A stretch of 64,000 bases of DNA, from assembly GCA_947504205.1 (NCBI GenBank), contig CANNGL010000002.1:682001-746000 (forward strand), given 5' to 3'. Below, piece by piece: positions 34,807-43,980 of the stretch. The notes under the pieces are model-generated. The model had not been told where the DNA came from and ran no database searches. It saw nothing but the letters and a program-made list of their open reading frames with translations. Source of the DNA: an uncultured Litoreibacter sp. (lineage in GTDB: Bacteria > Pseudomonadota > Alphaproteobacteria > Rhodobacterales > Rhodobacteraceae). Positions within the stretch are counted from its first letter, which is position 1, and each line of letters begins with the position of its first letter. Position numbers and translations under genes: made by a program.

Positions 34807-36915
34807 GTGCATAGTTTAATTATTGCACGTATCGACCTAATGCGATCCCTCAGGCACGTCAGAACCGGATCTAAGAAATCATCTCCGCCCAAAAACCCCG
34901 AGCTGGCCGGCAATCAGATCGCGCGCATCAACGAGTTGTCAAAGATCGCACGCACAAGCTGGTTCGGCCTTCTCGCCTATCTTGCCTTTGCGGGTGTGAC
35001 ACTTCTGGGCGTCGAAGATGCAGACTTCTTCATCGACAGCCGCCAAACCGAACTGCCGCTGATTGGGGTTCAAATCCCAACCCGCGACTTCTTCCTGTTC
35101 GGCCCGATCCTTGGAACGGCACTATTCGTTTATCTCCACCTCTATCTCCTCAAGCTGTGGGACGCTCTGGCCGCCGCGCCCCCTCGCCCAAACGGAGAGG
35201 CTCTATCGCTACAGGTCACACCATGGCTCATCAATGATTTGGGTCTCTGGCTGAGACGAGACAACGCCTACCAACGTCGCCCAATGGCCTGGCTTTCTCA
35301 CACAGTCACCTTCTTTCTGGTGTTTGCCATAGGTCCCATCGTCATTGGGTATTTTTGGGTCCGCTATTGGCCTGTTCATGAACTCGTCCATTCAATTTTC
35401 AGCGCGCTTTTGTTCACGCTGACATGCATGACCATGCTGTCCAGCCTGTTCACAGCGGTCACACGACTGCGCTACGGCAGAGCCGACCACAGAGGCCCGG
35501 CCGATATCTTGGTAGCAATTTCGACAGCGCTGATTGTTTTGGTAACCATGCCGCTCACGGTGGCCAAAACGCACGGCCCCGAAACACTAGGACTGTCGGA
35601 ATTGTCCCTTGAAAGAATGTACGATCAAGGTGTCTTCGAGTCACCAGTAGGCAACCTTCTCGACTGGCGATTGGCGCCACTAGATTTCAAAGATATCCGG
35701 CTTTCTGATGTTCCGGATGGTTGGCTATCTTGTGAGTTCGCTAAAAGAGATGCACGAGCCGATTATGCAAAGCGGGAGGGATTGGATTATTCGTCTGAAT
35801 GGACTCCGAAACATCTGGCTTCGTTCGAAGCAGAATGGCTCAGACGACGTGATGCAGAAATCTCGTCAGTAAAACAGCAGGACTTTCGGGATGCCGACTT
35901 ACGCAATGCCGACTTCGCCGGTGCGTTCGGTGTAGGGTTGCGACTTCCGAGCCTCCCATGGGTCGGTGCTAACTTGTCCCCAAATATTTTTGAGGGGACG
36001 CAACACTTCGATATGCGCACATGCAGATTAAAGTTAGCGGGCCTGTATCTGAATGAATCGAATTTCCGCAATGCTCGTATGAATGGTGCCGATTTCGAAT
36101 CGGTGGTGCTAGAACGCGCCGATCTTTCCAACGCGTCCTTGGTTGGCGCAAATCTGGCTCACTCCTTTTTTGATATGGCAGACCTGAGTGGCACGCAACT
36201 AGAGGGTGCCGATCTACGTAATACTTTCCTGACCGACGCGTATATGAAAGGGGCGAATTTAGACGATGCAAATCTGAACGGCAGCGCTCTACTTAATGCG
36301 GATCTAACCGAAGCGACACTGAACAATGCCCTGCTCAACAATGCCAGCTTGCACGGAACAAATCTCTTCAAGGCCAAGATGCAGGGAGCAAGTCTCGCTA
36401 GAACGAGTCTCAACGGAACAGTGCTCATCCAAACAGATCTCAGATCGACGCAATGGGAAGGCCCTGTCGGGAGTGCGGTCGCACAGGCAGCCGATTTCCG
36501 GGGAAGCCCAAGCCTGAGTCAAGACCGGCTTCTGGAGATGGTGGGGAACGAGTATACGCTTCTTCCGGTCAATGAGGGTGACTCTGGCGAGGCGCTTTAT
36601 ATTCCGTCTTGCTGGACAAGCGAACCCGGAGGCTGGGACTTGATCAAGGAAGTATCAAAAAGAAATGGACTCGATGAAAGTGCGGTCCGCAGCCAATTCA
36701 TCTGCGCCGCGGGAACCTTGCCTCGAAAAACCGGAACACCGTGGCCGTTGGATAAATCACCGCCTTGGGAAACCGATCCAGATTGGCAACCAGAGGATCG
36801 AGGACCGGTTCTCGATAAACGGGAAGCAGAGCGAACCGTGCCCGGTATGGCACCTCCAAAAGCAGGATCACAACCAGAGATACGACCCATTATCATTCCT
36901 ACGCAGCCAGATTAA
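34807..36915 (+). CDS. membrane pentapeptide-repeat protein
   Basis: This 702-residue protein has five predicted membrane helices in its first third (about 52-69, 95-115, 166-184, 196-217 and 233-251). A charged linker (about 255-355) leads to roughly 185 residues of pentapeptide repeats of the A(D/N)LXX type, for example ADLSNASLVGANLAHSFFD and ANLDDANLNGSALLNADLT. The repeats should fold into a right-handed beta-helix on one side of the membrane. A Pro-rich tail ends the protein. The family's functions range from gyrase protection to scaffolding and are not predictable here. GTG 34807 is the longest start; ATG 34840 is possible. Confidence 0.82.
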   Translation: MHSLIIARIDLMRSLRHVRTGSKKSSPPKNPELAGNQIARINELSKIARTSWFGLLAYLAFAGVTLLGVEDADFFIDSRQTELPLIGVQIPTRDFFLFGPILGTALFVYLHLYLLKLWDALAAAPPRPNGEALSLQVTPWLINDLGLWLRRDNAYQRRPMAWLSHTVTFFLVFAIGPIVIGYFWVRYWPVHELVHSIFSALLFTLTCMTMLSSLFTAVTRLRYGRADHRGPADILVAISTALIVLVTMPLTVAKTHGPETLGLSELSLERMYDQGVFESPVGNLLDWRLAPLDFKDIRLSDVPDGWLSCEFAKRDARADYAKREGLDYSSEWTPKHLASFEAEWLRRRDAEISSVKQQDFRDADLRNADFAGAFGVGLRLPSLPWVGANLSPNIFEGTQHFDMRTCRLKLAGLYLNESNFRNARMNGADFESVVLERADLSNASLVGANLAHSFFDMADLSGTQLEGADLRNTFLTDAYMKGANLDDANLNGSALLNADLTEATLNNALLNNASLHGTNLFKAKMQGASLARTSLNGTVLIQTDLRSTQWEGPVGSAVAQAADFRGSPSLSQDRLLEMVGNEYTLLPVNEGDSGEALYIPSCWTSEPGGWDLIKEVSKRNGLDESAVRSQFICAAGTLPRKTGTPWPLDKSPPWETDPDWQPEDRGPVLDKREAERTVPGMAPPKAGSQPEIRPIIIPTQPD

Positions 36916-36951
36916 CGATCAGTCTCATCTCCAAAACGGTTCAGTAGACTC

Positions 36952-37458
36952 CTAAAACCGAAACCCTTGTGGGTAATCATGGAGCGCATCGAAATCTGCT
37001 TTGCCGATGTCTATGCCGCTTTGGCGCAGGATCGCGAAGCCCATGGTCAGGTGGAACAGGAAGTTCGGCAGTCCAAACAGGTGCAGAAAATCCGAGGCCG
37101 ATTGGTCCAGTTCCGCAAAGCCCGCCCGGTGCGTGTAGGTCCGCGTCTCGGCCAGCGCAAAATCATCTGGCGACAGGTCAGCAAGCCCAGACTTCGAAAA
37201 CGCGATCCGCGTGATCAGCCCGTCCCGGTCCAACCCGGCCTCCGGGAAATCAGGGATATCCTTCCCGGCCAAGGGACAGGCGATCCGCAGCGCAAACCCC
37301 GCTGCTGTCGCAAATTGCTCTGCCGCGGTGAACATGTCAGGTGCCAGACGCGCCTCCAACACCTCGGGCGAGCGGCCCGTTTTCTTCACCAACGCATCAG
37401 CCCGGTCCAGATAGTGATCAAAGACCGGCACCGACGCTGTGTAGAGGTCTGCGGCCAA
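36952..37458 (-). CDS. DUF1993-family protein
   Basis: This 168-residue all-helical protein fits DUF1993: ADLYTASVPVFDHYLDRADAL at the N terminus, a middle ARLAPDMFTAAEQFATAAGFA, and LFGLPNFLFHLTMGFAILRQ near the end. The fold resembles DinB-like four-helix bundles and the function is unknown. It lies 4 bp downstream of aspS on the same strand and is probably cotranscribed with it. It converges with the pentapeptide-repeat gene. Confidence 0.87.
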   Translation of the reverse strand: MAADLYTASVPVFDHYLDRADALVKKTGRSPEVLEARLAPDMFTAAEQFATAAGFALRIACPLAGKDIPDFPEAGLDRDGLITRIAFSKSGLADLSPDDFALAETRTYTHRAGFAELDQSASDFLHLFGLPNFLFHLTMGFAILRQSGIDIGKADFDALHDYPQGFRF

Positions 37459-37462
37459 AACG

Positions 37463-39238
37463 CTACTCCTGCGGAATGACCCTGAGACCCAGCTCCATAA
37501 GCTGATCCGAAGTGGGTTCGCTTGGCGCGCTCATCATCAGGTCTTCGGCCCGCTGGTTCATCGGGAACAGGATGACTTCGCGGATATTCTGCTCATCCGC
37601 CAGAAGCATCACGATCCGATCAATCCCGGCCGCACAACCACCGTGGGGCGGTGCGCCAAAGCGGAACGCATTGACCATCCCGCCAAAGCGCTTCTCCACT
37701 TCCTCGCGACCATAACCCGCGATCTCGAACGCCTTGAACATGATCTCTGGCCGGTGGTTCCGGATCGCACCCGACACCAGCTCATAGCCGTTGCACGCCA
37801 GGTCATATTGATAGCCCAGCACGTCCAGCGGATCGCCGTCCAGCGCCTTCATCCCGCCTTGCGGCATCGAGAACGGGTTATGCTCAAAATCAATCTTGCC
37901 GGTTTCCTCATCGCGCTCGTAGATTGGAAAATCCACGATCCACGCGAAGGCAAAGCGATCCGTCTCGGTCAGGCCAAGCTCGTTGCCGATCTCGACCCGC
38001 GCCTTGCCAGCCACGGTTTCGAACGATTTCGGTTTGCCCCCAAGGAAGAACGCGGCATCGCCCACACCCAGCCCAAGCTGCTGGCGAATGGCCTCGGTGC
38101 GCTCAGGCCCGATATTCTTGGCCAAAGGTCCGGCAGCTTCCATGCCGTCACCCTGATCACGCCAGAAGATATAGCCCATGCCGGGCAGCCCTTCCTTCTG
38201 CGCAAACGCATTCATCCGGTCGCAGAACTTCCTTGAGCCACCGCCGGGCGCCGGAATGGCCCGGATTTCCGTGCCCTCCTGCTCCAGAATCTTCGCAAAG
38301 ATCGCAAAGCCGCTCCCAGCAAAATGCTCAGACACCACTTGCATCTTGATCGGGTTTCTGAGGTCCGGCTTATCCGTGCCATACCAAAGCGCCGCATCGC
38401 GGTAAGAAATCTGCGGCCAGTCCTGATCGACTTTGCGCCCGCCACCGAACTCTTCGAAAATTCCCGTCAGAACTGGCTGGATCGTGTCGAACACGTCCTG
38501 CTGTTCAACAAAGCTCATTTCCAGATCCAACTGGTAGAAATCCGTGGGCGAACGGTCGGCCCGCGGGTCTTCGTCCCGGAAACACGGTGCGATCTGGAAA
38601 TACTTGTCGAAGCCCGACACCATCAAGAGCTGTTTAAACTGCTGGGGCGCCTGCGGCAGCGCATAGAACTTGCCGGGATGCAGACGCGAGGGCACCAGAA
38701 AATCACGCGCGCCTTCAGGGCTGGAGGCCGTGATGATCGGCGTCTGATGCTCCCGGAAATCCTGATCCCACATGCGCTTGCGGATCGAGGCCACGACGTC
38801 CGAACGCAGCTTCATATTGTCCTGCATGACCTCGCGACGCAGGTCGAGGAAGCGATACTTCAGACGCGTCTCCTCGGGATACTCCTGATCACCGAACACG
38901 ATCAGCGGCAGCTCTTCCGAGGCGCCAAGAACTTCCATATCACGAATGAAAATCTCGACCTCGCCGGTTGGGATTTTCGGGTTCACGAGGCTCTCGTCGC
39001 GCGCTTTCACTTCGCCATCGATGCGAATGCACCACTCCGAGCGCACTTTTTCGACCTCGGAAAAGACCGGGCTGTCGGGGTCGGCCAACACCTGTGTCAT
39101 GCCGTAATGGTCGCGCAAATCGATGAACAGAACACCGCCATGATCTCGCACGCGATGCACCCAACCGGCCAGACGCACAGTCTGACCCACATGGGACTTG
39201 TTCAGCTCGGCACAGGTATGGCTACGAAAGGCGTGCAT
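37463..39238 (-). CDS. aspS: aspartyl-tRNA synthetase
   Basis: This class II synthetase of 591 residues has the bacterial architecture. It has an OB anticodon domain ([23 protein letters not shown]), a class II core with motif 2 ([21 protein letters not shown]) and motif 3 ([14 protein letters not shown]), and an inserted GAD domain in between. Many alphaproteobacterial AspRS are non-discriminating and also make Asp-tRNA-Asn for amidation by GatCAB; that cannot be decided here. The DUF1993 gene follows within 4 bp. Confidence 0.97.
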   Translation of the reverse strand: MHAFRSHTCAELNKSHVGQTVRLAGWVHRVRDHGGVLFIDLRDHYGMTQVLADPDSPVFSEVEKVRSEWCIRIDGEVKARDESLVNPKIPTGEVEIFIRDMEVLGASEELPLIVFGDQEYPEETRLKYRFLDLRREVMQDNMKLRSDVVASIRKRMWDQDFREHQTPIITASSPEGARDFLVPSRLHPGKFYALPQAPQQFKQLLMVSGFDKYFQIAPCFRDEDPRADRSPTDFYQLDLEMSFVEQQDVFDTIQPVLTGIFEEFGGGRKVDQDWPQISYRDAALWYGTDKPDLRNPIKMQVVSEHFAGSGFAIFAKILEQEGTEIRAIPAPGGGSRKFCDRMNAFAQKEGLPGMGYIFWRDQGDGMEAAGPLAKNIGPERTEAIRQQLGLGVGDAAFFLGGKPKSFETVAGKARVEIGNELGLTETDRFAFAWIVDFPIYERDEETGKIDFEHNPFSMPQGGMKALDGDPLDVLGYQYDLACNGYELVSGAIRNHRPEIMFKAFEIAGYGREEVEKRFGGMVNAFRFGAPPHGGCAAGIDRIVMLLADEQNIREVILFPMNQRAEDLMMSAPSEPTSDQLMELGLRVIPQE

Positions 39239-39533
39239 TTGAGGCGTATCCTAAAGAATTATGCGGTCGCGCTGATACACATGCGGGCGAGCAGAAAGTC
39301 AAGCGCACTAAGGCTTTCATGGGCAAATTGGCTATTTAAACATCCGCCCGTTTAGACCATACGTATCGTGGCTTTGCCCCTGTCTGCCAATAGTTCGCGT
39401 GTTAACCCGTTCCGCCTCCCCGCTCAAAAGGTAAGGAAAACATAACCTTTGCCTTTGAGGTCTGGCTTATTATTGTCACGAGCCGTTCGGTAGTGTGTGG
39501 GGGCATTCTACTAGTTGGGGACAGGAACACTGA
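39239..39533. other. divergent promoter region between aspS and cfa
   Basis: This 295-bp gap must hold promoters for both aspS and cfa. An imperfect inverted repeat (AAAGGT 39427-39432 with ACCTTT 39445-39450) and an alternative pairing of CTCAAA with TTTGAG around 39423-39459 are visible. I found no tRNA, no convincing sigma-70 pair and no TGATCC-type ECF promoter in front of cfa. Confidence 0.4.
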
Positions 39534-40802
39534 ATGTGGAATAAATTGCTGGCGCAGCTTGTAACAGCGCTGGTTCGATCAGGTAGTTTGACGGTTCATT
39601 TGCCGAACGGTGAGGTAGTGCGCGGAGGCGACGGTCGAGCACCTCATGTCACCCTGCGACTGCATGACAAACGCCTGCCCCGGCACTTGATCCTGAACCC
39701 GGAATTGAGGCTCGGAGAGGCCTATATGGACGAAGGCCTGACCATCGACAACGATGATGTCCGCGGCCTTCTGACGATTATTGTTCGCAATTTCCAGAAC
39801 GGTAATCTTCCGTGGTATCAATTGGTTGCACGCAATCTGAGGATCGCTAAGCGCCGCTGGGACCAATGGATTCCCAAGACCAGCGCTCGTAAGAACGCGC
39901 ATCACCACTACGATATTTCCACGCCGTTCTATTACCTGTTTCTGGACGAGGATAAGCAATACACCTGCTCGTATTTCCGCGACCCCTCAATGACGCTGGA
40001 AGAAGCGCAGATTGCCAAAAAGAAGCACCTCGCAGGGAAACTCCTGATCAAACCCGGCATGAAGGTTCTCGATATCGGGTCGGGCTGGGGCGGGCTTGCG
40101 ATCACCTTGGCCAAGGATTACGGCGCCCATGTTGTGGGGGTAACACTCTCCACCGAACAGCTCGAAGCGGCCCGCGCACGCGCCATTGAGGCCGGTGTCG
40201 CCGATAAAGTTGAATTCCGCCTGCAGGATTACCGCGACGTCACCGAAAAATTTGACCGTATTGTCTCCGTGGGCATGCTCGAACATGTGGGCCAACCGCA
40301 ATACAGCACGTATTTCCGCAAGATCGAGGACAACCTGACCGACGACGGCATCGCACTTGTGCATTTCATCGGTCGCACCTCCGGTCCCGGAAATCTCAGC
40401 CCCTGGTTCCAGAAATATATCTTCCCGGGCGGCTATACGCCCGCCCTGTCCGAGGTTCTGCGAGAGATTGAAAAAACTTCGTTGGAACAAGCCGATATCG
40501 AAGTGTGGCGCACACATTACGACCGGACACTTTGGGAGTGGTTGCAGCGTTTCGAAGCCCGGCTCGATGAGGTGCGCGCGATGGGTTATGACGAGCGCTT
40601 CATTCGCATGTGGCGGTATTACCTGATCGCGTCCGAGCTCAGCCTCTCCGACATGCCGCACGTGCTGTTCCACGTTCAGTTGCAAAAGCATCAGACAACG
40701 GTGCCGATCACCCGCGACTATCTCTATGTCGACGGTGCAACGCAGCCGCGCTCGGCCTTTCCGTCAGAGGATGACATGCCGGACATGAAGGCCGCCGAGT
40801 AG
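39534..40802 (+). CDS. cfa: cyclopropane-fatty-acyl-phospholipid synthase
   Basis: The enzyme methylenates cis double bonds of membrane phospholipid acyl chains using S-adenosylmethionine. The 422-residue protein has an N-terminal lipid-binding domain and a methyltransferase core with VLDIGSGWGGLAITLAKDYG. DKQYTCSYF carries the bicarbonate-site Cys and VSVGMLEHVGQPQYSTYF the conserved His. A C-terminal LYVDGATQPRSAF tail follows. Such genes are stress-induced in related bacteria. The downstream glycosyltransferase is 96 bp away on the same strand. Confidence 0.94.
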   Translation: MWNKLLAQLVTALVRSGSLTVHLPNGEVVRGGDGRAPHVTLRLHDKRLPRHLILNPELRLGEAYMDEGLTIDNDDVRGLLTIIVRNFQNGNLPWYQLVARNLRIAKRRWDQWIPKTSARKNAHHHYDISTPFYYLFLDEDKQYTCSYFRDPSMTLEEAQIAKKKHLAGKLLIKPGMKVLDIGSGWGGLAITLAKDYGAHVVGVTLSTEQLEAARARAIEAGVADKVEFRLQDYRDVTEKFDRIVSVGMLEHVGQPQYSTYFRKIEDNLTDDGIALVHFIGRTSGPGNLSPWFQKYIFPGGYTPALSEVLREIEKTSLEQADIEVWRTHYDRTLWEWLQRFEARLDEVRAMGYDERFIRMWRYYLIASELSLSDMPHVLFHVQLQKHQTTVPITRDYLYVDGATQPRSAFPSEDDMPDMKAAE

Positions 40803-40898
40803 TCCAGCCCACAAGAACGAGGCTTGAGATATCCGCGCAATTCGCAGAGATTGACGCGATATGTGATGTGCTGCCCGCGTTTGGAGTGACCTTTTCAG

Positions 40899-41729
40899 AT
40901 GTCTTACGATGCCACTCTGATCATTCCCGCGCATAATGAAGAAGACCTGTTGCCCGGAACGCTCGATGCGTTGATAGCGCAGACCGGCGCGCGCCCGGTG
41001 CAGCTTATCGTCGCGATTAATGGCAGCACGGACCAGTCTGTCGAGGTCGCGACATCCTACAAATCCCGATTTGAAGACAAAGGCTGGCGCTTCGATATTC
41101 TCGATCTGGCCCAAGGTGGGAAACTCCAGGCCTTGAATGCCGCCGAAGAGATCGCGCAATCGGAAAACCGGATTTACCTCGACGCTGATGTCTTGTGTGA
41201 CCCCACGCTCATCGACGAGCTCATCACAGCCCTCTCAGCGCCCCACGCCATCTACGCCACGGGCACTCTCGCCGTGCAACCTGCACGCAGTTGGACCACG
41301 CGCCACTATGCGCGCATCTGGCAGCAGGTCCCCTTTGTGAAAGGCGGCGCTGTCGGGGCGGGTCTGTTTTCCGTCAACGCTCATGGGCGCGCGCGCTGGG
41401 ACACGTTTCCAGACATCATCTCCGATGACACCTTCGTGCGCCTGAACTTCGCGCCACACGAGCGCGTCGAAGTGCCCGCGCGCTACCATTGGCCAATGAT
41501 CGAAGGGTTTCGGGCGCTGGTAAAGGTGCGCAAACGCCAAAATATCGGTGTGGAGGAAATAGCACAGAAGTTTCCCGACCTCCTCCGGAACGAGCGCGAA
41601 GGCTCCCTGTCAGCGGGTCAGGCCCTTGGTCTGGCACTTCGACACCCGATCAGCTTTGCCGTCTATTTTGCCGTGCATATCGCCGTCCGTTTCGGCCCGA
41701 AGACCCTCGACTGGACCCGGGGTCGCTAG
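40899..41729 (+). CDS. family 2 glycosyltransferase
   Basis: This 276-residue GT-A-fold enzyme starts with ATLIIPAHNEEDLLPGTLDAL and carries the nucleotide-sugar/metal motif IYLDADVLCD. DDTFVRLNFAP holds an ED-like acidic motif, and a hydrophobic C-terminal helix (HPISFAVYFAVHIAV) could attach it to the membrane. It is probably involved in polysaccharide or glycolipid synthesis, with donor and acceptor unknown. The 3' end overlaps the convergent CPBP gene by 4 bp. Confidence 0.9.
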   Translation: MSYDATLIIPAHNEEDLLPGTLDALIAQTGARPVQLIVAINGSTDQSVEVATSYKSRFEDKGWRFDILDLAQGGKLQALNAAEEIAQSENRIYLDADVLCDPTLIDELITALSAPHAIYATGTLAVQPARSWTTRHYARIWQQVPFVKGGAVGAGLFSVNAHGRARWDTFPDIISDDTFVRLNFAPHERVEVPARYHWPMIEGFRALVKVRKRQNIGVEEIAQKFPDLLRNEREGSLSAGQALGLALRHPISFAVYFAVHIAVRFGPKTLDWTRGR

Positions 41730-42418
41730 AACGGCCGAACCACGTTGCCGGAATAGAAATAGACGCCCATCCCAAAGGCGAACAGAACCACCCCCGCGAT
41801 CGAATGCAGCACCACCGCCTCTGGAAAGTTGCGTCGCACCTCATAGGACCATGCAAAAACCAGCCCCCCGGCGAATGTCATCGCCGCCACAATCCAGCTC
41901 CAATACATCAAATGCGCAAAGGAAAAGACCGCCGCATTCAGGGCAATCCCTGCAGTGCCTGTCGGCAGAATACCCGCATAACGCCTGAAATAGAGCGACC
42001 GGAACACCAGTTCCTGTGGCAGCGCCGAGACCAAAGGGTAAAACAGCGCAATCATCACAATGATCGGCCATCCATTCGGCAATCGCGGCGCATCCGGTCC
42101 CAACAGGAAGAACAACGCTTCGGGCCTATAGGCCTGTATCACCAGATAGCTCGCCAACGCCGTCAGGATCGAAACAACTGCGACATAGGTCCAGCCAATC
42201 CGGCCCATGCCCGACACCAGTGAGCGCCAGCGAAACGTCGGGGTCAGCCACAGCAACACGAGGCCAAGCCCGGTGAACAAGAACAACGCCGTGAACATGG
42301 CAGAGGCTGGAAGCAGGATCGCAATCGCCGCAGGCACGCCGAAGTAAAGCGCCAGAAACTCGACCCGCAACCGGGCCGGTCCCGCTGCTACGCGTTCGGT
42401 ATGCAATGCGTCCGTCAT
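41726..42418 (-). CDS. CPBP-family intramembrane metalloprotease homologue
   Basis: This 230-residue protein has about seven membrane helices. CPBP (Abi/CAAX protease-like) motifs appear as ALPQELVFRSLYFRRY, then VFSFAHLMYW and VVLHSIAGVV. The first Glu of the usual EExxxR is Gln here, a change that may be natural in this subgroup but could affect activity. The family includes CAAX prenyl proteases and bacteriocin self-immunity proteins; the substrate is unknown. The start at 42418 (MTDALHTERV) is preferred over 42493, since the extra 25 residues are not membrane-like. Confidence 0.83.
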   Translation of the reverse strand: MTDALHTERVAAGPARLRVEFLALYFGVPAAIAILLPASAMFTALFLFTGLGLVLLWLTPTFRWRSLVSGMGRIGWTYVAVVSILTALASYLVIQAYRPEALFFLLGPDAPRLPNGWPIIVMIALFYPLVSALPQELVFRSLYFRRYAGILPTGTAGIALNAAVFSFAHLMYWSWIVAAMTFAGGLVFAWSYEVRRNFPEAVVLHSIAGVVLFAFGMGVYFYSGNVVRPF

Positions 42419-42598
42419 GACAGCCGATTTAGGGCTGAATTCGCAAAAGCGTAGACCCACGCGCCGATTTTCCCTGTCGCGCTTCAGGCACACCTGCCTC
42501 AGACACGCCTCAAAACGGATTCAATTGCGCAATAAGGACCAGTAGACAGAACCAAACTGAGCAGAAAAACCGCCATCGGCAGTGAAAACAGGCAAATT

Positions 42599-43900
42599 AT
42601 GTCCGACCAAACACACGCCCAGCCGCAAAGCCCGGCGCAGGATCGCCTGCTTTCAGGTCTGATCATCGCGGCCTTCGTGGCGATATCGCTGCAAATCTAT
42701 CCCGGCTCCTCTGCCGATTTCATTGCTCTGTGGTCAGCGGGCAAAGCCTTCGCCACGGGCCAATTCGGCAACATCTACGCCAGCCCCTCCGACATCTTCC
42801 TGATGCTCCCGCCCGAGGCATGGAACACAGGCGAAGGGCTGCGCGCACTGTATCCCTTTATCTATCCACCCCTCTGGGCCTGGGTCATGGAGACCCTCAC
42901 GCAAATCGCCTCGTTCGAGACAACCGTCTTGGTGCTGACGATCATCAACACGCTCAGCATCGCCGGCATGTTCGTCCTTACCCACCGCATAATGCGGCCC
43001 GATATCCCCTTATGGCGCTGGTTGCTCGTCGGCCTTGTGATCAGTTCCGTCCTGATGGCCACCTTCATTGCTCAGCTGCAAAGCCAGCCGCAAATCATCG
43101 TCTCGTTTCTCACGGTTCTGGCCCTTGAACGCAGCTTTGCTGGCCGCCCTGCCGCTGCCGGGATCGCCATGGCCATCGCCGCCTCGATCAAGCTCTACCC
43201 GCTGATCTTTGCACTGATCTGGCTCTTTGCGGGCCGCCGCACCGAAGCGGTGTGGTTCTTCGTCATCGGCGCTCTCTGCGCACTGACGTCACTGCTTGTC
43301 GCGGGCTGGCCGCTGCATGCCGAATTTCTTGGCCATATAAGCGCTATTTCGAACACCGCCCTGCTGACATCGCTGGTCCACGGCATCGATCCCATGATCG
43401 CCCAATTGTTCTATCCCGGCAATTTCGTTCAGGTCACACCCGACTTCCTTGGCCCGGGCGACAAAATCCAATGGGCCGTTGCCAGCAAACCCCTGTGGCA
43501 CACCCTGCTGAACAAGGCCGCCCTTCTGACCTTCATCGCAGTATCGGTCCTGGCGCTGCGCAAAGAAGCAAACCCGCACCGCCAAGCCGCAGTCTGGCCT
43601 GTCCTGATGGGCGTTTTCGGCCTGATCGGGCCGATATCGTGGGCCTATCACTATCTGGCCGTCTTCGCATTCCTGCCCATGTTCCTGATGACCCTGCACC
43701 GCTGGCAAGGCTGGACGGCACTTCTTTTGTGCCTGCTGGCCCTCAGTCCGGCCACCTATGTCGTCGCTGGTCTCAACTACAAAACGTTCAATCTGGCGCT
43801 GCCGCTTCTCAGCCCGATTCAGATCATCGCAACGCTCGGAATTGCAGCACTCAGCTATTTGTTCTGGCGCAATCTGCAAAAGCTGCCCTCATCCATGTAG
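42599..43900 (+). CDS. GT87/DUF2029 polyprenyl-sugar-dependent membrane mannosyltransferase-like protein
   Basis: This 433-residue multi-spanning protein has roughly nine to eleven hydrophobic helices. The first loop IYPGSSADFIALWSAGKAF holds the catalytic-type Asp of GT-C enzymes. Further landmarks are YPFIYPPLWAWV, AIAASIKLYPLIFALIWLFA and WAYHYLAVFAFLPMF, all typical of DUF2029 proteins. The characterised members are mycobacterial mannosyltransferases that use polyprenyl-phosphate-mannose; the donor here is unknown. It is divergent from the CPBP gene and 80 bp upstream of carB. Confidence 0.85.
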   Translation: MSDQTHAQPQSPAQDRLLSGLIIAAFVAISLQIYPGSSADFIALWSAGKAFATGQFGNIYASPSDIFLMLPPEAWNTGEGLRALYPFIYPPLWAWVMETLTQIASFETTVLVLTIINTLSIAGMFVLTHRIMRPDIPLWRWLLVGLVISSVLMATFIAQLQSQPQIIVSFLTVLALERSFAGRPAAAGIAMAIAASIKLYPLIFALIWLFAGRRTEAVWFFVIGALCALTSLLVAGWPLHAEFLGHISAISNTALLTSLVHGIDPMIAQLFYPGNFVQVTPDFLGPGDKIQWAVASKPLWHTLLNKAALLTFIAVSVLALRKEANPHRQAAVWPVLMGVFGLIGPISWAYHYLAVFAFLPMFLMTLHRWQGWTALLLCLLALSPATYVVAGLNYKTFNLALPLLSPIQIIATLGIAALSYLFWRNLQKLPSSM

Positions 43901-43980
43901 AAAAAGGCCCCGCGCACCCTTGCACGCCCTGTGGGGACTCCTTAAACCCACGATAATTTGCGCGTCAGAGGGTCCGGGAC

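Noticed and set aside
38324-39355. 343-residue open frame antisense to aspS
   Set aside because: It is opposite intact class II synthetase motifs and has no start signal or domain.
39239-39533. Search for a tRNA or sRNA in the aspS/cfa gap
   Set aside because: No cloverleaf or T-loop motif (GGTTCGAATCC-like) could be found; only short imperfect inverted repeats.
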